Assembly: GCF_030811835.1 (NCBI RefSeq)
Contig: NZ_JAUSRO010000007.1
Location: 186,001 to 250,000, forward strand
Direction: 5' to 3'
From: Variovorax ginsengisoli
GTDB lineage: Bacteria > Pseudomonadota > Gammaproteobacteria > Burkholderiales > Burkholderiaceae_C
Length of the DNA stretch: 64,000 nt
The notes under the pieces are model-generated. The model made no database searches, had not been told where the DNA came from, and saw only the letters and a program-made list of their open reading frames with translations. Shown here one piece after another: positions 7,444 through 15,160 of the stretch. Within the stretch, counting starts at the first letter, position 1, and each line of letters begins with the position of its first letter. The translations under genes were made by a program, and so were the position numbers.

Positions 7444-8635
7444 ACTCCAACCGGCGCGGCTTGAACAAGTACTCAGCGCTCGGCGTCTCACTAAAGGACA
7501 GCTTGCAACTCTTGTTGGCGTAGCAGCCTCAACCGTTACCAAGTGGTGTAAGGGGGACCAAGCTCCCGAGGCCGAGACGTTTGAACGGCTTGCTTCGGTT
7601 CTCAATGTTCAGACGGAATGGCTGACCCGTGACATGTTGCCATCGGTCTCGCCGCCTCTCTATCGAAGCAATGCATCAGCATTGAAGGCTGCTCGTGCAA
7701 AGCTTGAGGCGCGTACTGAATGGGCCCAGGAGATCGCGTTCTTGCTCGCTGAGCATGTGGACTATCCACAGATCAACTTGCCGGAACGTGCGTTCCAAGA
7801 CCCCGAGCAGATTGGTGATGGCGACATCGAGGCTGCCGCGGAAGAGTGTCGAACGCGTTGGAAACTTGGCCTTGGACCGATTCAAGATCTTTCCTTGGCC
7901 GCAGAGAGCGCAGGCATCATCATCGTTCGTGAGGAAACTGAGATCTCGGCGATTGAAGGCCTATCGAGTTGGAGTTCTGTGGTCGGACACCCGATGGTTC
8001 TGCTCTCCGCTGACAAAGCGAATGCCTTCCGCAGCCGTTTCGATTTGGCCCATGAGATTGGCCATCTTGTTTTGCATAGGCATATTCCCAGAGCGAGTGA
8101 GCGTGATCGCTATAACCAAATGGAGAAGCAGGCGCATCGATTTGCGGGAGCGCTGCTGATGCCTGCGACGACATTCGTGAAGGAGGTTCGAGTTCCTCCT
8201 AGCTTGGACAACCTACTCATTCTTAAGCAGCGTTGGGGAGCCTCTGTAGCGGCGATGATGATGCGCTTACATGCACTCGGCTTGCTCAGCGATGATGAAA
8301 AGCTTGCACTCTTTAAACGCCGCTCTGCTAGATGGGGCTCGAAGGCGGAGCCTGGCGATGAAAAATGGACGCCTGAGGGGCCTCGCTTGCTGCGACGGAC
8401 GATCGAGCTCCTTATCAGCTCTGGCGTGTTGCCCACGGAAGGCATTCCGCGCTATCTCGGACTCTCTGCTGGTGACGTAGAGAAACTATGCGGTCTACGT
8501 GAAAACTATTTCAGCACCTCTGCGGATGTCGTAGAACTAGCGACGCTGAGAGCGACGAAACTGCAAACTCAAACGGTTGGCAAACCAGCAGATGACCAGT
8601 CGGCTGTGGTGTCTATTTTTGGTGGTCGGAAGTAG
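7424..8635 (+). CDS. XRE-family regulator fused to ImmA/IrrE (DUF955, COG2856) zinc metallopeptidase
   Basis: 403-aa fusion. Residues 11-65 form an XRE/Cro helix-turn-helix ('LTKGQLATLVGVAASTVTKW'). Residues about 140-260 are the ImmA/IrrE peptidase, with the zinc motif HEIGH at 210-214 and a downstream Glu at 234 in the family's 'Ex2AxxFAxxLLMP' segment, so the active site looks complete. The last 140 residues are not recognised. Known relatives (ImmA with ImmR, IrrE/PprI with DdrO) cleave XRE repressors to trigger mobile-element transfer or stress responses; fused forms occur near toxin-like genes. It overlaps the preceding unknown gene by 20 bases. The gene shares the islet's lower GC content, which marks it as acquired. 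Confidence 0.9.
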   Translation: MTKGINELQPARLEQVLSARRLTKGQLATLVGVAASTVTKWCKGDQAPEAETFERLASVLNVQTEWLTRDMLPSVSPPLYRSNASALKAARAKLEARTEWAQEIAFLLAEHVDYPQINLPERAFQDPEQIGDGDIEAAAEECRTRWKLGLGPIQDLSLAAESAGIIIVREETEISAIEGLSSWSSVVGHPMVLLSADKANAFRSRFDLAHEIGHLVLHRHIPRASERDRYNQMEKQAHRFAGALLMPATTFVKEVRVPPSLDNLLILKQRWGASVAAMMMRLHALGLLSDDEKLALFKRRSARWGSKAEPGDEKWTPEGPRLLRRTIELLISSGVLPTEGIPRYLGLSAGDVEKLCGLRENYFSTSADVVELATLRATKLQTQTVGKPADDQSAVVSIFGGRK

Positions 8636-8639
8636 CACG

Positions 8640-8792
8640 TCGAATATGCCCATGCCCTGCACGCGGAGTGGGGCGCAGCGCGGCGCCATCGTGCTGCGCC
8701 CGCCCATCGACCGCGACTGGGGCATGCGCGAGTTCGCGGTTGCCACACCGGATGGACATCGGCTGATGGTCGGCGAGATACTGCCGTCATGA
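8640..8792 (+). pseudogene. 3' remnant of a VOC (glyoxalase/bleomycin-resistance fold) gene
   Basis: The frame ending at the TGA 8790-8792 carries only a C-terminal VOC segment, with 'WGMREFAV' followed by 'PDGHRLMVGE', the usual last strand of this family. The first 80 or so residues of a normal 120-130-aa VOC protein are missing. Upstream, the same frame runs into the protease gene of the islet and stops making sense. The remnant still overlaps the next, intact VOC gene by four bases (ATGA), showing that it was once the first gene of a coupled pair. The likely cause is insertion of the islet with loss of the 5' part. Confidence 0.72.
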
Positions 8793-9178
8793 TCGACCAC
8801 ACCGGCCTCCAGGTCTCGGACCTGTCGCGCAGCAAGCGCTTCTACGAACCCGTGCTGGCCACCCTGGGTCATGTGCCGCGGCGCGACCTGGGCGATGCCG
8901 TCGGCTACGGCAAGGCAACGCCTGGGCCGTTCGATGATCCGGCCGGGGAGTTCTGGCTTATCGAAGGCACGCCACTCGCCCCTCGAATCCACATCGCCTT
9001 TCGCGCACACAGCCGCGAGAGCGTGGATGCGTTCCATCGCGCCGCACTGGCCGCTGGCGGCACGGACAACGGCGCGCCGGGACTGCGGCTGGTCTACCAC
9101 CCGCACTACTACGCCTGCTTCGTGCTGGACCCGGACGGCTACAACGTCGAGGCGGTCTGCCACGCGCCCCTTGGCTGA
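8789..9178 (+). CDS. VOC family protein (glyoxalase-like)
   Basis: 129-aa single VOC domain, normal length. It opens with 'MIDHTGLQVSDLSRSKRFYE' and ends with 'FVLDPDGYNVEAVCH', the paired beta-alpha-beta modules of the vicinal oxygen chelate fold. His4 and Glu122 are in the places where many members bind metal. Its ATG overlaps the stop of the truncated VOC remnant, so in this genome it has probably lost its original upstream partner and promoter and may depend on read-through from the islet. The substrate is not known. Confidence 0.88.
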   Translation: MIDHTGLQVSDLSRSKRFYEPVLATLGHVPRRDLGDAVGYGKATPGPFDDPAGEFWLIEGTPLAPRIHIAFRAHSRESVDAFHRAALAAGGTDNGAPGLRLVYHPHYYACFVLDPDGYNVEAVCHAPLG

Positions 9179-9296
9179 ACGCTGGCGCGGCGCCAGCGCA
9201 GCGTCCGCGTCCTACACCCAGTCCAATGTTTCGCCGCCAGTCGCAGGCTGCGCGGCGCCACACGATGACCCGATCAATTGTTCTTGAAAGGGCCCT

Positions 9297-9773
9297 ATGA
9301 AATTTCGCGGATTGATTCCTTCCGTCCTGATCGGTGCGGTCGCCAGCGCGAGATCCATGACACCGATGGCCAGCCTCGCCGCCGCCCGGCTGTTGGACCG
9401 CCGTACGCCGGGGCACCTCGTGCTGCTCGATCGCCCGCTGTTCAAGTGGGGAGGCCTGGCGATGGGGGTGGGCGAGTTGTTCGGCGACAAGATGAAGTCC
9501 GCCCCTGACCGCACAGTGTTTCTCGGGCTGCTCGCGCGGGTCATGAGCGCGGGCATCGCAGGCGCTGCGTTGGCGCCCCGTGGACGCGAAGAGGCGGGCG
9601 CCGCCGCTGCGGTGGCCACAGCCGTACCCTTGGCCTACCTGACGCTGGCCGGCCGAAAGCGCGCGATGGCGCGGATCGGCCAGACCCGCAGCGGTTTGAT
9701 CGAAGACGCGCTGATCGTGGCGGCCGGCGCCGCCATCGTGGCGCTGGTGGTCGGACGCAAGACCGGTTCCTGA
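9297..9773 (+). CDS. Small membrane protein, DUF4126-like
   Basis: 158-aa protein with three or four hydrophobic segments: near residues 5-28, 48-60, 80-112 and 132-152. The run 'SARSMTPMASLAA', the central 'GELFGDKMKSAPDRT' and the following 'ARVMSAGIAGAAL' resemble DUF4126 inner-membrane proteins, whose role is unknown. I assigned the family from memory of these motifs. The start at 9297 is the only in-frame ATG ahead of the first helix; its ribosome-binding site (AAAGGG) is fair. It stands alone between the VOC gene and the convergent tauC-like gene. Confidence 0.72.
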   Translation: MKFRGLIPSVLIGAVASARSMTPMASLAAARLLDRRTPGHLVLLDRPLFKWGGLAMGVGELFGDKMKSAPDRTVFLGLLARVMSAGIAGAALAPRGREEAGAAAAVATAVPLAYLTLAGRKRAMARIGQTRSGLIEDALIVAAGAAIVALVVGRKTGS

Positions 9774-9804
9774 TCGTTCCTGATCGTCCGCGGCCGGCTT
9801 GGGG

Positions 9805-10692
9805 CTACATCCGCCCCTTCCATGGCACCACCTTGCGTTCGACCCACCGCATCAACAGGTCGAACAGGTACGCCACCACCCCGATCACGACGATGCCCAT
9901 GATCACGATGTCGGTGCGCAGGAAGTTCGATGCGTTCAGCACCATCTGGCCCAGGCCGACGTTGGCGGCGACCATCTCGGCGGCGACCAGCGTGGTCCAG
10001 CCGAAGCCGATGGCGATGCGCATGCCGATCAGGATGTCGGGCATGGCCGAGGGCAGGATCACGTGGCGGATCACCTGCAGGTAGGTCGCGCCCATCGAAT
10101 ACGCGGCGTTGATCTGCTCCTGCGACGCGCTGCGCATGCCCGAGCGCGCGGCGAGCGCCAGCGGTGCGAAGCAGCTCAGGAAGATCAGCAGCACCTTGGG
10201 CACTTCGTCGATGCCGAACCAGATGATGATCAGCGGCAGGTAGGCCAAGGGCGGCAGCGGCCGGTAGAACTCCAGCGGTGGGTCGAAGATGCCGCGCACC
10301 GTGCGCGACATGCCCATCGCGATGCCGATGGGAATCGCCGTCACGCAGGCCAGCACGAAGGCCGAGAACACGCGCAGCATGCTCGCGAGGAAGTGCTGCC
10401 ACAGCGGCTTGTCGTTGGCTTGGCCGGTGAGGTATTCGTAGAACTGCTGGAACACGGCCTGCGGCGTGGGCAGGAAGATCGGCTTGACCCAGCCGAGGTT
10501 GGTCACGGCGAACCACACGGCGATGAGCACCGCCACGGTGATCACGCTGATGCCCGCGCTGTTGCCTTCGCCGGGCACCTTGAAGCGCGTGGTCTTGGGC
10601 TTGGCGGCGCTGGCCGTCTTGATGGGCGCTGCAGGGGAGATGGGGGCGGTCGGCACGGCAGCGGACGGGGCGTCGATGGCGAGTTCAGGCAT
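9805..10692 (-). CDS. tauC: ABC transporter permease, TauC/SsuC type
   Basis: 295-aa inner-membrane permease of a taurine/nitrate/sulfonate-type importer. About 60 proline/alanine-rich residues precede the first helix, and the membrane domain has six predicted helices; the ATPase-contact segment reads '[20 protein letters not shown]'. I chose the ATG at 10692, which overlaps the ATPase stop by 8 bases; the frame is open upstream but that part reads as the shadow of the ATPase gene. The cassette order A-B-C on the minus strand is the classical one. The gene symbol reflects family and order; the substrate (taurine, another sulfonate, nitrate, cyanate) is not proven. Confidence 0.85.
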   Translation of the reverse strand: MPELAIDAPSAAVPTAPISPAAPIKTASAAKPKTTRFKVPGEGNSAGISVITVAVLIAVWFAVTNLGWVKPIFLPTPQAVFQQFYEYLTGQANDKPLWQHFLASMLRVFSAFVLACVTAIPIGIAMGMSRTVRGIFDPPLEFYRPLPPLAYLPLIIIWFGIDEVPKVLLIFLSCFAPLALAARSGMRSASQEQINAAYSMGATYLQVIRHVILPSAMPDILIGMRIAIGFGWTTLVAAEMVAANVGLGQMVLNASNFLRTDIVIMGIVVIGVVAYLFDLLMRWVERKVVPWKGRM

Positions 10693-11473
10693 GGGCGGCC
10701 TCGCGGTGGTGGATGATGGCGAGCACTTCCTCGCGCATCCGAATGAAGGCCGGCTCCGACTTGACCTTGCGGGCGTCGCCGTGCGCGAGGAACTGGCGCG
10801 AGAAGGGCACGTCGTCGTAGACATGCGAGATGCGTCCGGGGCTGGGGCTCATCACGATCAGCCGGGTGCCGAGGAACAGCGCCTCCTCGACCGAGTGCGT
10901 GATGAAGAAGACCATCTTGTTCGACTGTTGCCAGGCATGCAGCAGGATCTCCTGCACCGTCTCGCGCGTGAAGGCGTCGAGCGCACCCATGGGTTCGTCC
11001 ATGAGCAGCACGGCCGGGTCGCTGGCGAGTGCCCGGGCGATGCCCACGCGCTGCTGCATGCCGCCCGACAGTTCGTACACCGCGCGGTTGGCGTACTTCT
11101 CGAGGCCGACCAGCGCGAGCTTCTGTTCGGCGATGGCGTCGCGCGCGGGCTTGTCCATGCCGGCCAGGCGCAGGCCCAGTGCGACGTTGTCGCGCACGTT
11201 GAGCCACGGCATCAGCGCATGCTTCTGGAAGACCACACCGCGGTCGGCGCCGGGGCCGGTCACGGGCTGGCCGCCGAGCAGGATCTCCCCGCTCGATGGC
11301 GGCAGGAAGCCGGCGATGCAGTTGAGCAGCGTGCTCTTGCCGCAGCCCGAAGCACCGAGCGCGACGACGAAGTCGCCGTCGTGCATCGTCAGGTTCACAG
11401 GCGCCAGCGCCTGCAGCGAGCCGCCCTTGACGGCGTAGTGGACCTCGAGGTCGCGGATGTCGAGCGTGGGCAT
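10685..11473 (-). CDS. tauB: ABC transporter ATP-binding protein, TauB/SsuB type
   Basis: 262-aa ATPase. Walker A GASGCGKS is at residues 40-47, the signature LSGGMQQR at 135-142, Walker B LLMDE at 156-160, and the switch His lies in '[13 protein letters not shown]'. The spacing is normal for this family. It begins 4 bases after the stop of the binding protein and overlaps the permease start by 8 bases, so all three are one transcript. It would power uptake through the TauC-like permease on the cytoplasmic face. Confidence 0.9.
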   Translation of the reverse strand: MPTLDIRDLEVHYAVKGGSLQALAPVNLTMHDGDFVVALGASGCGKSTLLNCIAGFLPPSSGEILLGGQPVTGPGADRGVVFQKHALMPWLNVRDNVALGLRLAGMDKPARDAIAEQKLALVGLEKYANRAVYELSGGMQQRVGIARALASDPAVLLMDEPMGALDAFTRETVQEILLHAWQQSNKMVFFITHSVEEALFLGTRLIVMSPSPGRISHVYDDVPFSRQFLAHGDARKVKSEPAFIRMREEVLAIIHHREAAHA

Positions 11474-11477
11474 GGGC

Positions 11478-12473
11478 CTACTTCCCCATTGCCTTCTGCA
11501 CGTACGTGGTCGTCACGAACGCGCTGTAGTCGGGCTTGACCTCCTGCACGCGGCCCTGTTCCTTCAGGAAGGCCGCGGTGTTGGCCATGGCCTTGGCCGC
11601 CCCGCCGCCCAGCCAGGTGGGCGACACCTGCTCGGCCATCGTGGGGAAGGTGTACAGCGCCATGGCCGGGCCGACGTCGGCCGGGTTGGCCTTGGTCCAC
11701 TTGGCCATTGCCTTGGTCTGCGGCGAGTCGACCGTCCAGCTTTTGCCCGAGGCCTTGTACTCCTCGTTGGCGCGGTTCAGCGCCTTCACGAAAGCGACCA
11801 TGAAGGGCTCGTTGGCGGCCGCCCATTGCTTGTTGACGATGATGCCCTCGAAGGTCGGCGCGCCCTTCTTGCCGATGCTGCCGGACGTGGCGATCACCTT
11901 GCCGCTGGTCTTGACCTTCGACAGCACCGGGTCCCAGATGAAGGTGGCGTCGATGTCGCCGCGCTCCCAGGCGGCGGCGATCTCGGGCGGGCGCATGTTC
12001 ATCACGTTGACGTCGCGGCCGGCCACGCCGTCCATCTTCATCGCGGCCATCAGCTGGTAGTGCGCGGTCGAGACGAAAGGCGTTGCCACCTTCTTGCCCT
12101 TCAGGTCCTTCAGGCTTGTGATGTTGCTGCCGTTGCGCGCGACCAGCGCCTCGGCGTCGGCGATGTCGGCCGAGATCCAGAACAGCTGGATGTCCTGACC
12201 CTGGCTGGCCGCGGCGGTCAGCGGGCTGGAGCCGGCTTCGCCCATCTGCACGTCGCCCGAGGCCATGGCGCGGATCACGTCGCCGCCGCCCGCGAACATG
12301 CGCCAGTTGATCTTGTAGCCGGTGGCCTTCTCGACCTCGCCGGACTCCATGACCAGGCGCAGCGGCACCAGCATGTCCTGGTGGGCGAAGGTCACTTCCT
12401 TGGTTTGCGCGGCGGCTGCACCGCTCAACACGCAGGCCGCGAAGGCCATCGACAGACAAGGGATGAATTTCAT
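11478..12473 (-). CDS. tauA: Taurine/sulfonate-type ABC importer, periplasmic binding protein
   Basis: 331-aa SBP of the TauA family. The ATG at 12473 is preceded by GGAG at good spacing and opens a clean Sec signal peptide of about 22 residues that ends Ala-Ala-Ala before Gln. The mature protein shows the TauA-type sequence '[20 protein letters not shown]' and, further on, '[20 protein letters not shown]', both typical of taurine-binding proteins. First gene of the tauABC-like operon. Its promoter must lie in 12474-12678. No taurine dioxygenase gene is nearby, so ligand use would rely on genes elsewhere. Confidence 0.87.
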   Translation of the reverse strand: MKFIPCLSMAFAACVLSGAAAAQTKEVTFAHQDMLVPLRLVMESGEVEKATGYKINWRMFAGGGDVIRAMASGDVQMGEAGSSPLTAAASQGQDIQLFWISADIADAEALVARNGSNITSLKDLKGKKVATPFVSTAHYQLMAAMKMDGVAGRDVNVMNMRPPEIAAAWERGDIDATFIWDPVLSKVKTSGKVIATSGSIGKKGAPTFEGIIVNKQWAAANEPFMVAFVKALNRANEEYKASGKSWTVDSPQTKAMAKWTKANPADVGPAMALYTFPTMAEQVSPTWLGGGAAKAMANTAAFLKEQGRVQEVKPDYSAFVTTTYVQKAMGK

Positions 12474-12678
12474 GGAGGCTCCTGAGATCGACATCGGGGA
12501 TGCGGCACCGAAGCGATGCCGCGCTGATGTCGACTGTGCAGGCAAGCCCCGCGCCCGGTAAGTGCCAGCGGCGCGCTGCGTTTGGGGCCAGTGGCCGCCA
12601 GCCGGATTTCGTTGTGGTGCGTGGCGGGCCGGTCGCACTCCGGCGGTGCGCATCAATCTGGCGCCCAGCCGCTGCCGC
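12474..12678. other. Intergenic region upstream of the tauA-like gene
   Basis: About 205 bp between the stop of the histidine kinase gene and the start of the tauA-like gene, both read on the minus strand. It should hold the importer's promoter. I see no convincing -35/-10 pair, no long inverted repeat and no terminator. Confidence 0.4.
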
Positions 12679-13770
12679 TCAGTGCTCGCCCGGCGCCAGC
12701 GGCAGCAGCACTGTGACCGTGCTGCCCTGGCCGAGCCCGGTGCTCATGGCCGACACGCTGCCGCCATGGCGCTCGACGATCTTCTTCACGATCGCCAGGC
12801 CCAGCCCCAGGCCACCCTCTGCATTGGACGCGGCACCCGGCGCCTGCACGAAGGGCTCGAACAGCTCGTCGATCGCGCCGGGTTGCATGCCGATGCCGTT
12901 GTCGCGCACGCTGACCGCCACCTGGCGTGCGGCGTTGGTGCGCAACGCCAGCGTCACGTCGCCGCCGGGGTCGGTGTACTTGGCGGCATTGTTCAGCAGG
13001 TTGGCGAACACCTGCACCAGGCGCGTCGCGTCGCCGACCACCGTCACGGGCGCCGTGCCCACGTCGTCGTGCAGCCGATGGCCTTTCTTCGTGATGAGCG
13101 GCCCGCTCTGCTCCAGCGATTGCGCCAGTACCTTGCGCAAGTCGACCGGCTGCTGGTCGATCTGGAACTCGCCGCGCATGACGCCCGACAGGTCGACCAG
13201 GTCATCTGCCATGCGCTTCATCTGCTGCACCTGCCGCCCGATGAGTTCGTTGGCCCACACCACGCGCTTCGGGTCGTCGGGGGCGCGCCGCAGGACTTCC
13301 TGCGCCGTATGCAGTGCCGCCAACGGGTTGCGGATCTCGTGGCCCAGCGTGGCCATCGCGTTGTCCTTGGCGCGGTTGCTGGCGCGCAACTGCCGCACGC
13401 TTTCTGCCAGGTCGTGGCGCGACGTGCGCAATCGGCCGCCGATGACCGCGATGCTCAGCCCGATGAGCAGGAACAGCACGGTCCGGCTGACGTTCTGGGG
13501 CTGGAAAAAGTCCTTTCCGAGGCCGCTGCCGATGAAGAAATAGGTGCCGATGGAAACGCTCAGCACCGTTGCAAACAGCGCCGGCCCGAAGCCGCCGTAG
13601 AACGCGGCCACCACGATGGCCAGTGACAGGATGAGGTACGGCCCCTGCTGACCCAGCAGCGGGTTCATCAGGAAGCGCAGCCCCAGCGCCGCCATGACGG
13701 CAGCGAACGCGATGACGTAGTCGCGCGGTTTCGCACCGGTGGTCGGTGGCTCGGGCGGCAGCAGTTGCAT
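12679..13770 (-). CDS. Membrane-bound sensor histidine kinase with DUF4118-like sensor
   Basis: 363-aa kinase starting at the ATG at 13770, which has a GGAG sequence 9 bases upstream. Residues 17-112 hold four closely packed membrane helices resembling the DUF4118 sensor region of KdpD. A HisKA domain follows with His144 in LGHEIRNPL, then the HATPase with N, G1 and G2 boxes ('NLLNNAAKYT', 'VRDNGIGM', 'GGLGLGLAIVKKIV'). No periplasmic sensor, PAS or receiver domain is present. No response-regulator gene is adjacent, so it is an orphan kinase. It lies upstream of tauABC on the same strand and is divergent from the LacI regulator. Confidence 0.88.
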   Translation of the reverse strand: MQLLPPEPPTTGAKPRDYVIAFAAVMAALGLRFLMNPLLGQQGPYLILSLAIVVAAFYGGFGPALFATVLSVSIGTYFFIGSGLGKDFFQPQNVSRTVLFLLIGLSIAVIGGRLRTSRHDLAESVRQLRASNRAKDNAMATLGHEIRNPLAALHTAQEVLRRAPDDPKRVVWANELIGRQVQQMKRMADDLVDLSGVMRGEFQIDQQPVDLRKVLAQSLEQSGPLITKKGHRLHDDVGTAPVTVVGDATRLVQVFANLLNNAAKYTDPGGDVTLALRTNAARQVAVSVRDNGIGMQPGAIDELFEPFVQAPGAASNAEGGLGLGLAIVKKIVERHGGSVSAMSTGLGQGSTVTVLLPLAPGEH

Positions 13771-13956
13771 GGGTTCGGGCTCCTGGGTTCGTCGTGTGGC
13801 GTGGAGACGCGAGCCGGGCACCCGCGCGGGACAGTCTATAGAGCCTGCAAATCGGCGCTGGGGCAGGGAATCCTGAGGATTCCGCCGTCACGCCGGGCCG
13901 ATAATCCGACGCCGATCGCCCACAGTCTTGAACGCCTCAACCCGCCACACCCGAAC

Positions 13957-14988
13957 GTGAGCCCACCCCCAGTTTCCACCCGTGCGGCGCGACGCGGCAG
14001 CGGCGGCATCACGCTCAGCGACGTGTCGAAGCTGGCGGGCGTGTCGACCATCACCGTCTCGCGTGCGCTCAACACGCCCGACCTGGTGTCGCCCGAGACG
14101 CGCGAGAAGGTGCGCGCGGCGGTCGAGCGCACCGGCTACGTGCCCAACCGACTGGCCGGTGGCCTGGCGTCGAACCGCAGCCGGCTGGTCGCGGCGCTGG
14201 TGCCGACCATCGCCGGGCCGGTGTTCCTCGAAACCATCCAGGCGCTGACCGAGGCGCTCGACGAGGCCGGCTACCAGTTGATGCTGGGGCAGAGCGGCTA
14301 CCACCACTCGCGCGAAGACGCGCTGATCGACGCCATCGTCGGCCGTCGGCCCGACGGCATCGTGCTGACCGGCATCATGCATTCGGCCGAAGGGCGCCGC
14401 CGCCTGCTTGCCTCGGGCATTCCCGTGGTCGAGACCTGGGACCTCACGCCCACGCCGGTCGACATGCTGGTGGGCTTCTCGCACGAGAAGGTCGGTGCCG
14501 CCATCGCGCACTTCCTGCATGGCAAGGGCTACCGCCACCCCGCGGTCGTCACCGGCGACGACCAGCGCGCCCGGCTGCGCTGCGCCAGCTTCACCGAGGC
14601 GATGGCCGGCCTGGGTGTGCGTTCGGTGGCGGTGCACACCGTGGCGGCGCCCACCACGCTGGGCAGCGGTCGCGTCGCCCTTGCGGCCCTGCTGGCCGAT
14701 GCGCCGCAGACCGACGTGCTGGTGTGCAGCTCCGACGCACTGGCCCACGGCGTGATCACCGAGGCGCACGCGCGCGGCCTGCGGGTGCCGGGCGACGTCG
14801 GCGTGATGGGCTTCGGCGACCTGGCGTTCGCGCAGCATGCGCATCCGGCCATCACCACGGTGCGCATCGACGGCACCGCCATCGGGCACCAGGCGGCGCG
14901 CTTCATCGTCGAGCGCGCGCAGGGTGTCGAAGTCGTACAGAAGGTCATCGACCTCGGCTTTTCGCTGATCGAGCGCGACAGCGTCTGA
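13957..14988 (+). CDS. LacI-family transcriptional regulator (GntR-like)
   Basis: 343-aa repressor-type protein. The helix-turn-helix lies at about residues 19-42 ('LSDVSKLAGVSTITVSRALN'), a hinge follows, and a periplasmic-binding-protein-like domain occupies the rest. It resembles E. coli GntR, the gluconate repressor. I chose the GTG at 13957 as start because the N-terminal extension before it (from 13765) is read through the divergent kinase promoter and looks non-coding. It directly precedes a sugar-acid dehydratase, and two candidate LacI-type operators lie between them, so local control of sugar-acid use is likely. The inducer is unknown. Confidence 0.85.
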   Translation: MSPPPVSTRAARRGSGGITLSDVSKLAGVSTITVSRALNTPDLVSPETREKVRAAVERTGYVPNRLAGGLASNRSRLVAALVPTIAGPVFLETIQALTEALDEAGYQLMLGQSGYHHSREDALIDAIVGRRPDGIVLTGIMHSAEGRRRLLASGIPVVETWDLTPTPVDMLVGFSHEKVGAAIAHFLHGKGYRHPAVVTGDDQRARLRCASFTEAMAGLGVRSVAVHTVAAPTTLGSGRVALAALLADAPQTDVLVCSSDALAHGVITEAHARGLRVPGDVGVMGFGDLAFAQHAHPAITTVRIDGTAIGHQAARFIVERAQGVEVVQKVIDLGFSLIERDSV

Positions 14989-15037
14989 CCCTGCGCCGCC
15001 GCGTGGCAGAGGGCCCGGCGGCGAAGTGCGGCGGAGC

Positions 15038-15053
15038 TGACAGCGAAAACATT
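15038..15053 (+). promoter_or_regulatory. Candidate LacI-type operator, copy 1
   Basis: TGACAGCGAAAACATT at this site matches the second site at 15107 in 14 of 16 positions. The central CG and the outer TG/CA are typical of LacI-family operators such as the GntR site. It lies 50 bases after the regulator's stop codon and about 120 bases before the dehydratase start. Confidence 0.55.
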
Positions 15054-15106
15054 CTTCTGATGTAGCGGTGGCTCGTACCAAGGTAAACCCTGACTATTGA
15101 TCGGAA

Positions 15107-15122
15107 TGACAGCGCTAACATT
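15107..15122 (+). promoter_or_regulatory. Candidate LacI-type operator, copy 2
   Basis: TGACAGCGCTAACATT is a near-palindrome centred on AGCGCT, with half-sites TGACAGC and TGTTAGC matching in five of seven positions. It lies 39 bases before the dehydratase start and 69 bp downstream of copy 1. Binding of one repressor tetramer to both sites would loop or block the promoter here. The neighbouring LacI/GntR-like gene is the obvious candidate. Confidence 0.6.
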
Positions 15123-15160
15123 TGCGTCCGACCAGCCGATCGCCATCCGCCAAGAACCCG

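Noticed and set aside
9774..9804. Short direct repeat (GTTCCTGATC twice) after the DUF4126-like gene
   Set aside because: Only two short copies, with no insertion or gene nearby that needs them; likely chance or slippage.
15038..15122. Reading the two 16-bp repeats as a mini-CRISPR or transposon ends
   Set aside because: Only two copies, both in the same orientation, near-palindromic and next to a LacI regulator, so operators explain them better.
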